DNA of 64,000 nucleotides from DASRHT01 sp035293765 (lineage in GTDB: Bacteria; Chloroflexota; Ktedonobacteria; Ktedonobacterales; Ktedonobacteraceae), in assembly GCA_035293765.1 (NCBI GenBank), contig DATGMF010000010.1, positions 119,993 through 183,992 of the forward strand. The letters run 5' to 3'. Below, piece by piece: positions 8,710-17,316 of this stretch. A program made the translations under genes and the position numbers. Each line of letters opens with the position of its first letter. Position 1 is the stretch's first letter. The notes beneath the pieces were generated by a model, which saw nothing but the letters and a program-made list of their open reading frames with translations, was not told the DNA's origin and made no database searches.

Positions 8710-9492
8710 ATGAGTGATAATACAACGAATGGCGATGCGATGGTACGCGGCGAAAGCATCGTCAAACGCTTTGGGAATCTGACAGTGCTCAATGGCGTCG
8801 ATCTCCTGGTGAAGCGCGGCCAGGTAGTGGTAATTATCGGGCCGAGCGGCTCCGGCAAGACAACGCTTTTGCGCTGCATCAATCACCTGGAAAAAATTGA
8901 TGCAGGCTCTATTTATGTTGATGGCGAGTTGGTGGGCTATCGCGAAAAAAAGGGGAGGCTAGTGGAGGATACCGATGCCAATATCGCCCGTATCCGTTCC
9001 AAGATCGGCTTTGTATTCCAGCGCTTCAACCTTTTTCCGCACAAAACCGCGCTGGAAAATATTGTTGAAGCGCCAATTCATGTCTTGCGCGAGCCCAAAG
9101 ATGTTGTCGTGGAGCGCGCTCGCGTCCTGTTAGATAAAGTTGGGCTTGCCGACAAAGCTGATACCTATCCTCACAAACTCTCCGGTGGTCAGCAGCAGCG
9201 GGTGGCTATCGCGCGCGCCCTGGCGATGAATCCCAAGCTCATGCTCTTTGACGAGGCCACTTCGGCGCTCGATCCAGAGCTCGTAGGCGAGGTTTTGAAA
9301 GTGATGCGCCAGCTCGCCGAAGAAGGCATGACAATGGTCGTGGTGACGCATGAAATGGGCTTTGCGCGCGATGTCGCCGATCATGTGATTTTTATGGATA
9401 AAGCGGTAATTGTGGAACAGGGACCTCCCGAGCAGCTTTTCGACCATGCCGAAAATGAGCGCACGAAGGATTTTCTGGGAATCATACGCTAA
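8710..9492 (+). CDS. Amino-acid ABC transporter ATP-binding protein (GlnQ type)
   Basis: The cytoplasmic motor of the importer. The 260-residue protein has Walker A GPSGSGKTTLLR, the Q-loop within GFVFQRFNLFPH, signature LSGGQQQRVAIARAL, Walker B LMLFDEATSALDPE and the switch histidine in VVVTHEMGF. An insertion of roughly 10 residues before the Q-loop (YREKKGRLVEDTD) is commonly seen in this subfamily. It is the third gene of the operon, 33 nt after the permease. The family is certain; substrate range is not visible. Confidence 0.95.
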   Translation: MSDNTTNGDAMVRGESIVKRFGNLTVLNGVDLLVKRGQVVVIIGPSGSGKTTLLRCINHLEKIDAGSIYVDGELVGYREKKGRLVEDTDANIARIRSKIGFVFQRFNLFPHKTALENIVEAPIHVLREPKDVVVERARVLLDKVGLADKADTYPHKLSGGQQQRVAIARALAMNPKLMLFDEATSALDPELVGEVLKVMRQLAEEGMTMVVVTHEMGFARDVADHVIFMDKAVIVEQGPPEQLFDHAENERTKDFLGIIR

Positions 9493-9529
9493 TCAGGCTG
9501 CCACCGCTCGGGATCGGTCAACGATGTTG

Positions 9530-10201
9530 TTATGACCCGCTGATAAGGGAGCGGTGCCAGCGTAGAAATCGCTGGATTTCCTGCGGCGATAGCTCGGCGG
9601 TACGTGGCGTCAGAGTAAAATTGGGAGTGATATCGATCAGGCGCAGGAAAGCGCGAACCATCGTTGGATCAAAGCTGCGCCCGGAGCCTTGCTGCAGCCG
9701 TTCGCGCGCGACATCCATTGATACTGGCGCTTTATAGGGACGTTGCGAGGTAAGGACATCGTAGACATCGGCAATTGCCAGCATGCGGGCGCTCAATGGA
9801 ATTTCCTCTCCCCGCAAACCGGAGGGATAACCGTGCCCGTCCCAGGCTTCATGGTGGTAAAGTACGGCCTCTACGTAAAAAGGGGGGACGTCGCAGCCAA
9901 TGAGAATCCGCGCCCCGATCACCGGATGACGCTCCATCTTCAGTCGTTCTTCGTCGGAAAGGGCCTCTGATTTATTCAGAATATCATTGGCGATCCACGT
10001 TTTGCCCAGGTCATGGACCAGGGCTGCCAGGGCCAGGTCGCGCGCCTCTCGCCTGCTCCAGCCCAAAAAACGGGCCAGCCGCTGCACATACGTTGCGACT
10101 CGACGCGAATGCTCGTAGGTAACAATATCCCGCTCCTGGATACTTTTAGCGAATGAAAGCAGGACTTTCCTTGCCTCACGCTCCACAAACATTATTCCCA
10201 T
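9530..10201 (-). CDS. HD-GYP domain phosphodiesterase
   Basis: HD-GYP proteins usually hydrolyse cyclic di-GMP. The 223-residue protein is almost only the catalytic domain, with no sensor attached. Visible are the HD pair in AALVHDLGK, the downstream HHE in YHHEAWDGHGYP, and the extended GYPSGLRGEEIPLSARML segment that defines the subgroup. The frame opens with GTG at 10216, but GGAAGAGA before the ATG at 10201 favours that start. It converges with the transporter operon. In the window it is the only candidate for c-di-GMP turnover, of possible interest because of the Pel locus at 34-42 kb. Activity is inferred. Confidence 0.88.
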   Translation of the reverse strand: MGIMFVEREARKVLLSFAKSIQERDIVTYEHSRRVATYVQRLARFLGWSRREARDLALAALVHDLGKTWIANDILNKSEALSDEERLKMERHPVIGARILIGCDVPPFYVEAVLYHHEAWDGHGYPSGLRGEEIPLSARMLAIADVYDVLTSQRPYKAPVSMDVARERLQQGSGRSFDPTMVRAFLRLIDITPNFTLTPRTAELSPQEIQRFLRWHRSLISGS

Positions 10202-10216
10202 CACATTCTCTTCCAC

Positions 10217-10731
10217 TTAGCCGGTCATACCGGCAACCGCCATAGGTACCTCGACAATATGCCGCTGCACGACGATCAAAGATTTTTAGCATAGACGTAT
10301 ATCCTGGATAAAAAGGGTAGAAGCAAAACCCACCCTTGTGCAAAGTTTTTATACCAATCTATACTATATTAATATTTCGGTTTTATTTCTGTCCATGCCT
10401 GACCGCCAATAGGTACTTTTGTGTCTGCTTTTGTCATTATTGTTAATCAAGTATCTCGTTTTGTGCGCTTGCGTTACTCAATACACGCTCTAAAAGCTTA
10501 TATGGTTGCCGATAATATGGAGTTAAAAAATATCCAGATGTCACCTGCTCTATTTGGTATTCCTTTATATCAACGTTTGCTGATGCCTATTCCCCAAATA
10601 GTCCCTCTTTGCTACCCAATTCGTTTTTTATCGCTGCCTTTTGTGATAGACTCACCTTATGGCTTAGAAAAAAGTACCATCATCAACTTCTTGCGGGTCT
10701 GGTGCATTTGTAGTAAGCGAGAACAATTACG
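10217..10731. other. AT-rich intergenic region upstream of the SbcD-like gene
   Basis: About 515 bp without a convincing gene. A possible promoter is TTGTGC-18 nt-TATACT near 10337-10366. A plus-strand frame at 10421-10807 overlaps the start of the next gene, has no ribosome site and resembles nothing known. Confidence 0.4.
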
Positions 10732-12042
10732 ATGGCAGAGAACACTGTGGAAAACGAACCGGAGCAGAGCGTGGCCTCTGATCAAGATGGTCGCAATGGG
10801 GATGTGATAACGGTAGTCTTAACCGCTGATAACCATCTGGGGTATACAGCTTTCGGTCAGCATCCTCGTAAACGTGAAGAACGTCAGCAAAGATTGCGCC
10901 GCGCTTTTCAGCAAGCGACGGATTTTGCAATTATGCAGGGCGTTGATCTTTTTATCCAGGCAGGCGATTTATTTGATACTCCTACGCCCAATGAACGGGA
11001 CCGCACCTTTGTAGCGGAACGCCTCGCGCAACTAAAACAGGCCGGAGTTCGTTCTTTCGCGCTCGGCGGCGGGCGTGATACTCCGACGGAGGCGCAACCG
11101 TCAGGAGATGAAGCGGCCCCGGCTCCTCAGATCAGTTACGCGCGTCTGGGCGCGCTCCACTATTTTCCTCCAGCGCGAACCTCTGAGGAGATGGAGCCGG
11201 TAATGCTTACCATCCGGGAAACGGTGGTGGGCGTTTGCGGTCTGGGCGTTCTGGTTGGGCAGGAAGGCGATCCGCTTTCTCGCCTGCAAGTGCAAAGTGA
11301 GATTGAACGGGCCTCTATTCCGATTCTGGTGCTTTATGCCCCGATAGAGGGCCTGACCGCCGGTTCGTCTCTACTGGATATGCGCGCCCAGGTGAGCCGT
11401 GCCAGCATCGAGGAGCAGAGCGCGTTCCGCTTCATCCTGGCTGGCTATCATCATGGGTATAGTCAGTTGCGTATCGGGCAGACGGATGTTATTGTCGCAG
11501 GAGCGACGCAACACGTCGATTTCAGCTCCCCCGATCAATCTCCCGGCTTCGTTTTCCTGGGCCTGGCCGCCGATGGAGTGCGCTGGTGCAATCATATCAG
11601 TGTCGATGCTTTAAAGGTGCAACGCACTGTTATTCATACAAAGAATCTCTGGTCGCCGGATGTTGCTACGCCGGAACATACTCCTACCGAGATTATCCTT
11701 GAACGCTTACGCCCTCTCTGTGATGAAGAGGCTATGCTTCAGCTACGGCTTGAGGGCGAACTTACGCGCAAACAGTATCATCAACTGGACCTGAATAAGA
11801 TACGGCGCTACGGTGAAGAACATTGTTTTGCTCTTGCTATCGACGATAGCGCCCTATCCCTGCTGCCAGAGCAGGATGCTGCTTCTGCTGAGGCAGGCGA
11901 ACGCTTCTCACCGCGAGAAGAACTGATAGCGGTGGCCGACGAATGGATCGCTGCCGCAACTGATGAGCAAGAGAAAAAAGCGCTGGTCTTTACCAAAGAA
12001 GAACTGCTATTAGCAATCGATGAGGCCAAAAGTAGTTGGTAA
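10732..12042 (+). CDS. Mre11/SbcD-like (YhaO-type) metallophosphoesterase
   Basis: Expected to be the nuclease partner of the Rad50-like ATPase that follows, in DNA end processing. The 436-residue protein begins with the calcineurin-like fold: TADNHLGY (D-x-H), then QAGDLFDTPTPN (GDxxD), then AGYHHGYSQ, the counterpart of the GHxH metal motif. The usual third motif GNHD is replaced by GGGRD near residue 118, so the asparagine ligand and the catalytic histidine appear to be missing. The C-terminal third is a partner-binding extension. The ATPase gene follows within about 40 nt, the standard operon for this complex. Fold assignment is good; nuclease activity is uncertain because of the altered motif. 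Confidence 0.85.
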   Translation: MAENTVENEPEQSVASDQDGRNGDVITVVLTADNHLGYTAFGQHPRKREERQQRLRRAFQQATDFAIMQGVDLFIQAGDLFDTPTPNERDRTFVAERLAQLKQAGVRSFALGGGRDTPTEAQPSGDEAAPAPQISYARLGALHYFPPARTSEEMEPVMLTIRETVVGVCGLGVLVGQEGDPLSRLQVQSEIERASIPILVLYAPIEGLTAGSSLLDMRAQVSRASIEEQSAFRFILAGYHHGYSQLRIGQTDVIVAGATQHVDFSSPDQSPGFVFLGLAADGVRWCNHISVDALKVQRTVIHTKNLWSPDVATPEHTPTEIILERLRPLCDEEAMLQLRLEGELTRKQYHQLDLNKIRRYGEEHCFALAIDDSALSLLPEQDAASAEAGERFSPREELIAVADEWIAAATDEQEKKALVFTKEELLLAIDEAKSSW

Positions 12043-12082
12043 TCGGGAATCTCTGCCTGGCTTTGGCGAACGGAGCGTGTGT

Positions 12083-15000
12083 ATGATAATTTTGAAACAT
12101 TTGACGGTTGAGCGTTTCAGACTCTTGCGCGAGCTGAATTTGCACTTTCCGCAGCGTGGTAGCATCTTAATCCAGGGGCCTAATGAGTCCGGCAAGTCGG
12201 CTCTGCTTGAGTGCATTTACTTCGCGTTATACGGCGAATCTCTCGCTGCCGACCGTGGGAAGCGCTCGCTCGACGATCTCATCCTCTATGGGGCAACAAG
12301 CGCGGTCGTGACCCTGACGTTCTCAGTGAGCGCGACAGAGTTCACTGTGAGGCGTACGCTTGAGCGTGGGCAAGGGCAGCAGGTCGCTCTCTATGTTCGT
12401 CATCTCGGCCTACCCGAAGCAGAGCCAGTTACCGACCCGGATACAGCGAATGAGCAGATTATAGCCGCGCTCGGAAATATGGATGGTAAGGCGTTGCGCG
12501 ACTCTTGCTTGATTGAACAGAAAAGACTGGATCACCTGGAGACGTTGCCAGCCTCGGAACGGGAAAAAACTGTGCGCAAATTGCTCGGCCTGGAAAAATT
12601 TGCTCTCCTGGCCGAACGCTTTAGCGTCACTCCCGACGACGAACTCTCCCTCAAAACAAGCTCCGAGCGGCTACGTCTGGCCGAGATCCAGGCCCGTATT
12701 CCAGAGCTCAGTAAAAAGCTTGATGACCTTGAAGCGGCTCTTGATGCGGTTAAGGTTCATGAGGACCTGGAAGAGATCAGCCGCCAGGATGCTGAAATCG
12801 CGGAACTGGAACAAACCCTGCAACACATTGAAGAGCAGCGGCTTGAACTAAACAATCGACGCGCGCGTGCGCAACAACTGAGAAATGCCGATGAAACGCT
12901 GGCTGAAATCATTGCCGCTTACGAAGAGATCGCAAAAGCCCAGCGCGTATTACCAGATCTGGAGAGGCAAATCTCAGCCCTGGAACGCCGAGAAAAAGAG
13001 GACCTGCCAGGCTTGGAGAAGCGTGTTAGTGAATTAGGGGAGTTGATGCGTTCCTTCGGCACACTCCAGCGTATGTCGCAGGACCTGCTTACCTCGGTAG
13101 AAACGCTGAAAGAGCTTGAGCAAGAACTCAAGCAGCAGGACGAAGCTCGCGATGATCTGAAGAGCTTGGACGAACAGGTGGCGCATACCCGCGGACGCCT
13201 TGAAGAGGCTCAGCGATCATTGGAGGAGCTAGAGGAGCGACGCCGCGCCGGACGTCCCCATCTGGAGGCCCGGCTCCAGCGGATGAGAATACTCTCTGAA
13301 CGTATGAAGGCTCTCAAGCAGGCCGAAGAACAATATACGCGTAGCCAGGCAGTAAGAGAGCAGGCGGATGAACATATCACGCAACTGAATAAAACGCGTA
13401 AATCTCTGCGTGATGCCAGCTATGAGCTAGAACAGGCTGAAATGGAGGCGCAGCAGACTCAGCAGCAGATTGCAACTTTAGATAGAACGTGGCGGCAACT
13501 GAATGTGGGCCAGCAGATTGAGGAGTGGTGCCACCAGAAAGAACTGGCGCAGGAACTCTCCCAGATCGAGCAACATTTGATGCTAACGCGCCAGCATCAG
13601 GCTACGCTTACACAGAGCGTCATGAATGCGCGTTCCAGTGCCACAAAATATATGGGACTATTCGTCGTGTGCCTGGTACTGGCCCTTTTAGGTCTTAGCG
13701 TTGCCATCGTGGAAGTGTTACAACATGCAACCCTGTTCGCGATTTTTGCGGGCGTGGCTTTTATTCTGCTCTGCGTCGGCATGTCGTCCAGCTATTATAA
13801 GTATACGAAAGCGCGTAAAGAAGAGAAAGACGTTTATAAGCAGGAGCAGGAAGCTATTAATCTTGTCGGATCGATGGTGGCCTCACGCGATGCAGTCATA
13901 CGCAAAGGGGCAAATCAAGAGACCCTGGCCCAGCTTGAGCAGGAAATTCGCTCGCTTAATGGCTCCCTGCCCACCTCGATAGAGGAAGCAAAACAGATGC
14001 TCCAGCCGACGCTGAAGCAGAACGAGCGCATCGCCGAAACCCAACAACAGTTGAAGGCCAGCCGCGACGAGCTAAATGCTGTCTATACACGCATCAATGC
14101 CCTTAAAGAGACGACCGCTTCCTTACAGAGAGAACAAAATCAACTGGAGGAGACGCGTAAGAAAAGCGGCTGGTCGAATATCGAGGAGGATCTGCGCAAT
14201 GATCTGGCCGCCGTCGAGCGCATGCATCAGGAGATTACCCTGCTCGCCGGTCAGGAAGGTCTGCCGTTACTCAGCATTAACGCCCGGCTCCAGAAAGGCC
14301 CTGTCGCGCTAAACCCTCTAGTGCGAGATGAGGATGCGATAGAGGTGCCAGAACTGGAGGTCCTGGTCGAGAGCACGCTCAAGGCAACTGAGCGTGAAAT
14401 TGAAGCTATCGACGGGAAGCTGGACCTGGTAGCCGACCTAAATGAGCAGATTAGAGTTCACCAGGAGGCCCTCGACGTTTTCCTTGCGCGCCAGAGGGTG
14501 CTGGCAGAACGGAATGAACGCTACCAGACAAGCAACCCGGCTCTACAGCTTGAGCGAGCTCGCGAGCAACAGAGCGCGTTACGCCAGGCCCTGCAATCTT
14601 TACAAGATTCGCTGCGCCAACGTGTAAAATCTCTTGATGTGGCTTTCGGGCAGGCGGCTGTCAGCAATGCAGAGACGGTGACTCGTAAGCAACTGGAAGA
14701 GCTGCAAATCACCCTGGGCAACAAAGTGATGCTCCAGGAACAGCATGCCCGCGCTACCCAATCCCTAAAAGAGCGCCAGGAGGAGCTTGCCGATCATTAC
14801 AAGCAGCTCTCAAAATTTAGTAATAGCCTGGGGAGCTGGATCGTGCCGCTCAATCCTTTTGCCGGCGCCCTTGTGACGCTGCGCAATCGCTGCCAGCAGG
14901 AAATTGAGGAGTTGAATGAGGCTGGCAGCCTGCAAGAACTTGAAACGCTGAAGAACAGAGAAGGGGCAGCGAGGATAAAGATGGAGCTATGCCGCCAGGA

Positions 15001-15904
15001 AATTGAGGATATACGCGAGCGCATATCCTTTATGCTTACCCGGCGCACCCGTCCTGCTCCCAAAAACTACGAGCTTGACGCGCTGACCGCCGTCTGGCCC
15101 CTGCTTGAGGAATTTACCACTAAAGATCGTGACCGCCTGGACGAGGAACGCAATAGCGTTGACCAGGAATTGACAGCTCTGGAGGAACAGGATATGGCCC
15201 TGAGTGCGGAACTGCAAACAGGCAACGTTCCCCTGGATCTGGAGCAAGAGCGCCTGCATATGGAGCGACTGGAACGTTCCTACCTGGCGAAAAAACATGG
15301 CAGTGAGCTACTGAAAGCTGTTGACCAGCGCCTTATGCTCAAGATGGGGCCGCGCACGGAATATTATATGCAACAAATTCTGCGCCTGCTGACCGGTGGT
15401 CGCTATCATGATGTGCATCTTAGCACGGAGTCCGAAGCTGAGGCTTCGCGTGAAGGCGCATTCCAGGTAAGTGTATGGGATACTGCCGCGGGCGAATATG
15501 TATCTCGCTCGGCCCTCTCCGCTGGAGCGGCTGATCAGCTTTCGCTGGCATTGCGCCTGGCCTTTGCTATTGCCGCGTTGCCTCGCGAGCTAAGCGCAGC
15601 TCCGGGCTTTGTGCTGCTGGACGAACCGCTTAGCTCCTTTGATCGCGGTCGAGCGCAGGCGTTGGTGGATGTCATTACCGGCGAGCTTATGAGTCAGCAT
15701 TTTGAGCAGATCCTGCTCATTTCGCATAGCAGCGCCTTTGATCCTGCCATGTTTCCTTACCATGTGTATATGGATAACGGGCTGGTGGTCGAAAGCAATC
15801 TCCCGGCGGTGCAACCTCTTCCCTTGACCGATGCCAGCAGCAAAAATGAAGCGACGGAGGATGCAGCTCTGGTGCCTGCTCTCAGTCAGGTAAAAAGCGA
15901 GTAA
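12083..15904 (+). CDS. Rad50/SbcC-like (YhaN-type) AAA ATPase with membrane helices
   Basis: A large SMC-type ATPase of about 1273 residues, predicted to pair with the preceding metallophosphoesterase. The N-terminal half-site has Walker A GPNESGKSALL near residue 32. The C-terminal half has the ABC signature SALSAGAADQLSLALR near 1145 and Walker B FVLLDEPLSSFD near 1175. Between them are two long Glu/Gln/Arg-rich coiled coils. Instead of the CxxC zinc hook of SbcC/Rad50, the middle (about residues 523-573) has two hydrophobic helices of transmembrane type. I see no CxxC in the coiled coil. This layout recalls Bacillus YhaN. The start is placed at ATG 12083 because homology begins at MIILKHLTVERFR; the frame runs back to 12020, overlapping the upstream gene. 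Confidence 0.88.
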   Translation: MIILKHLTVERFRLLRELNLHFPQRGSILIQGPNESGKSALLECIYFALYGESLAADRGKRSLDDLILYGATSAVVTLTFSVSATEFTVRRTLERGQGQQVALYVRHLGLPEAEPVTDPDTANEQIIAALGNMDGKALRDSCLIEQKRLDHLETLPASEREKTVRKLLGLEKFALLAERFSVTPDDELSLKTSSERLRLAEIQARIPELSKKLDDLEAALDAVKVHEDLEEISRQDAEIAELEQTLQHIEEQRLELNNRRARAQQLRNADETLAEIIAAYEEIAKAQRVLPDLERQISALERREKEDLPGLEKRVSELGELMRSFGTLQRMSQDLLTSVETLKELEQELKQQDEARDDLKSLDEQVAHTRGRLEEAQRSLEELEERRRAGRPHLEARLQRMRILSERMKALKQAEEQYTRSQAVREQADEHITQLNKTRKSLRDASYELEQAEMEAQQTQQQIATLDRTWRQLNVGQQIEEWCHQKELAQELSQIEQHLMLTRQHQATLTQSVMNARSSATKYMGLFVVCLVLALLGLSVAIVEVLQHATLFAIFAGVAFILLCVGMSSSYYKYTKARKEEKDVYKQEQEAINLVGSMVASRDAVIRKGANQETLAQLEQEIRSLNGSLPTSIEEAKQMLQPTLKQNERIAETQQQLKASRDELNAVYTRINALKETTASLQREQNQLEETRKKSGWSNIEEDLRNDLAAVERMHQEITLLAGQEGLPLLSINARLQKGPVALNPLVRDEDAIEVPELEVLVESTLKATEREIEAIDGKLDLVADLNEQIRVHQEALDVFLARQRVLAERNERYQTSNPALQLERAREQQSALRQALQSLQDSLRQRVKSLDVAFGQAAVSNAETVTRKQLEELQITLGNKVMLQEQHARATQSLKERQEELADHYKQLSKFSNSLGSWIVPLNPFAGALVTLRNRCQQEIEELNEAGSLQELETLKNREGAARIKMELCRQEIEDIRERISFMLTRRTRPAPKNYELDALTAVWPLLEEFTTKDRDRLDEERNSVDQELTALEEQDMALSAELQTGNVPLDLEQERLHMERLERSYLAKKHGSELLKAVDQRLMLKMGPRTEYYMQQILRLLTGGRYHDVHLSTESEAEASREGAFQVSVWDTAAGEYVSRSALSAGAADQLSLALRLAFAIAALPRELSAAPGFVLLDEPLSSFDRGRAQALVDVITGELMSQHFEQILLISHSSAFDPAMFPYHVYMDNGLVVESNLPAVQPLPLTDASSKNEATEDAALVPALSQVKSE

Positions 15905-15919
15905 GTAGCGTAACGAGCT

Positions 15920-15965
15920 AGAGATGCATTGAGGCATGCACCTTGATGCATCTCTTTATCTTTCC
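15920..15965 (+). terminator. Intrinsic terminator of the SbcD/SbcC-like operon
   Basis: AGAGATGCAT (15920-15929) pairs with ATGCATCTCT (15946-15955), followed by the T-rich TTATCTTTCCTTTT. Confidence 0.75.
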
Positions 15966-16044
15966 TTTTGCATACCACTGTGATGTCTCTGTGAGAAAAA
16001 TCCCCCCCTCGCGTGACCTGGACGTGATAGCTGTGTTTTATACT

Positions 16045-16338
16045 CTCAACATGAAAGGAAAGGGAAACCTTCCAAACAGAGTAAATGAGAGGAGGACATT
16101 TCTATTAGAGATGTGAGGTTTCTGAAGTGGAGAGGAGACGCTTTGATAGAACGCAGAAAATCCTCCAAAGGCTGACTCGGGTAAAAGGCGTTCCATAAGG
16201 ACAAAGTACACGACAAATGGAATAGCAGTTCCAGCGTGAGGTCATCAAAATGACAGTCGTTATGCAGCCGTCAACCCGAAAAGTGCATTTATCCACTGTA
16301 GTATTGCCGGAAAGGAGTACTCCGTTGGACAAGTGATC
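16045..16338 (+). ncRNA. Candidate structured small RNA (unidentified)
   Basis: About 300 nt lie between a possible -10 box TATACT (16039-16044) and a strong plus-strand terminator (16340-16371), with no plausible coding frame on the plus strand. Several local inverted repeats are visible, for example ACAT...ATGT near 16098-16117 and GGAGTACTCC near 16314. I could not match it to RNase P, SRP, tmRNA or 6S RNA from conserved motifs. It may be an unknown RNA or only a long 3' region. The gene reading rests mainly on the terminator. Confidence 0.35.
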
Positions 16339-16339
16339 A

Positions 16340-16371
16340 GGCGGGGGCCTTTCCTGGCACCCGCCTTTGTT
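16340..16371 (+). terminator. Strong intrinsic terminator on the plus strand
   Basis: GGCGGG (16340-16345) pairs with CCCGCC (16360-16365), with inner GCC/GGC pairing, followed by TTTGTTATTGT. There is no T-tract in the other direction, so it serves plus-strand transcription although no plus-strand protein gene lies just upstream. Confidence 0.8.
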
Positions 16372-17299
16372 ATTGTCGTCTGAAAAATGCTTCTACTACC
16401 TTCATCGCTTCCTGCTCCATTGTATCGCTACCCTCTATCCATACAATGCGTCCATCTTTGCGGAACCATGTGAGCTGTCGCCGCGTGAAGTCGTGAATGG
16501 CGTATTTGAGGCGCTGCACCATTTCGGCTTCGCTACTATACTCGCCACGCAGCCAGCGACTGATAAAACGGTACTCCAATCCCAGCGCCTCTAAGCGTTC
16601 GTGGTCGATCCCCTGCTCGATAAGATGGCGCACCTCGTCTACCATCCCCTGATGCATGCGTTCGTCTACTCGCTCGTCAATGCGTCTGTAGAGCACTTCT
16701 CGCGGCCATTGTATTCCCAATAGGAGGCAGCGATAAAGCGGAGCCGCTATGCCGCGTTGTTGCGAAAACGGTTTTCCGGTGACGAGGCAGACCTCAAGGG
16801 CGCGAATCACGCGGCGCGGATTGTTGCGGTCAATCACCGCCGCGCTTTGCGGGTCCAACTCTTCAAGCTGTGCCAGGAGAGCGGCGAGCGGACAGCCCTC
16901 TAACTGCGTACGCAATTCCGGCTGCGGGGGCACTGCGGGTATATCGAGATGATCGACGACAGCCTGGATATAATGCGGTGAGCCACCAACGAGCAACGGC
17001 TGGAGACGGCGCCCTAAGATGTCATCGATGGCGGCGATGGCCTGATGCTGATATTGCGCAACGGTGTAGATCTCCTGCGGATCAACCACGTCCAGCAAAT
17101 GATGTGGCACGAGCGCCCTTTCTTCAGGCGTAACTTTAGCCGTGCCTATATCAAGGCCACGGTATACCTGGCGTGAGTCCGCAGAGACAATCTCACCATG
17201 AACATGTTGGGCCAGGGCGATCCCCAGGGAACTTTTCCCCGACGCGGTTGGGCCGAGCACGACGATCAGGTCGGGTTGAGGAGAAGAGTATTCCTTCAC
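16370..17299 (-). CDS. miaA: tRNA dimethylallyltransferase MiaA
   Basis: MiaA adds a dimethylallyl group to N6 of A37 next to the anticodon in tRNAs that read codons starting with U. The 309-residue protein has the P-loop GPTASGKSSLG at residues 16-26, the SADSRQVYRGLDIGTAK block that follows in all MiaA proteins, PHHLLDVVDP, VGGSPHYIQAVVD and the C-terminal FTRRQLTWFRKD. Length matches the family. It is 17 nt downstream of a Ser/Thr kinase gene on the same strand, so the two may be co-transcribed. Confidence 0.96.
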   Translation of the reverse strand: MKEYSSPQPDLIVVLGPTASGKSSLGIALAQHVHGEIVSADSRQVYRGLDIGTAKVTPEERALVPHHLLDVVDPQEIYTVAQYQHQAIAAIDDILGRRLQPLLVGGSPHYIQAVVDHLDIPAVPPQPELRTQLEGCPLAALLAQLEELDPQSAAVIDRNNPRRVIRALEVCLVTGKPFSQQRGIAAPLYRCLLLGIQWPREVLYRRIDERVDERMHQGMVDEVRHLIEQGIDHERLEALGLEYRFISRWLRGEYSSEAEMVQRLKYAIHDFTRRQLTWFRKDGRIVWIEGSDTMEQEAMKVVEAFFRRQ

Positions 17300-17316
17300 A
17301 CCAGCTACTTTCTAAA

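Noticed and set aside
10421..10807. 128-residue plus-strand ORF before the SbcD-like gene
   Set aside because: Overlaps the real start, has no ribosome site and no resemblance to known proteins.
16105..16332. 75-residue minus-strand ORF in the candidate RNA interval
   Set aside because: No family, no ribosome site; a shadow of a non-coding region.
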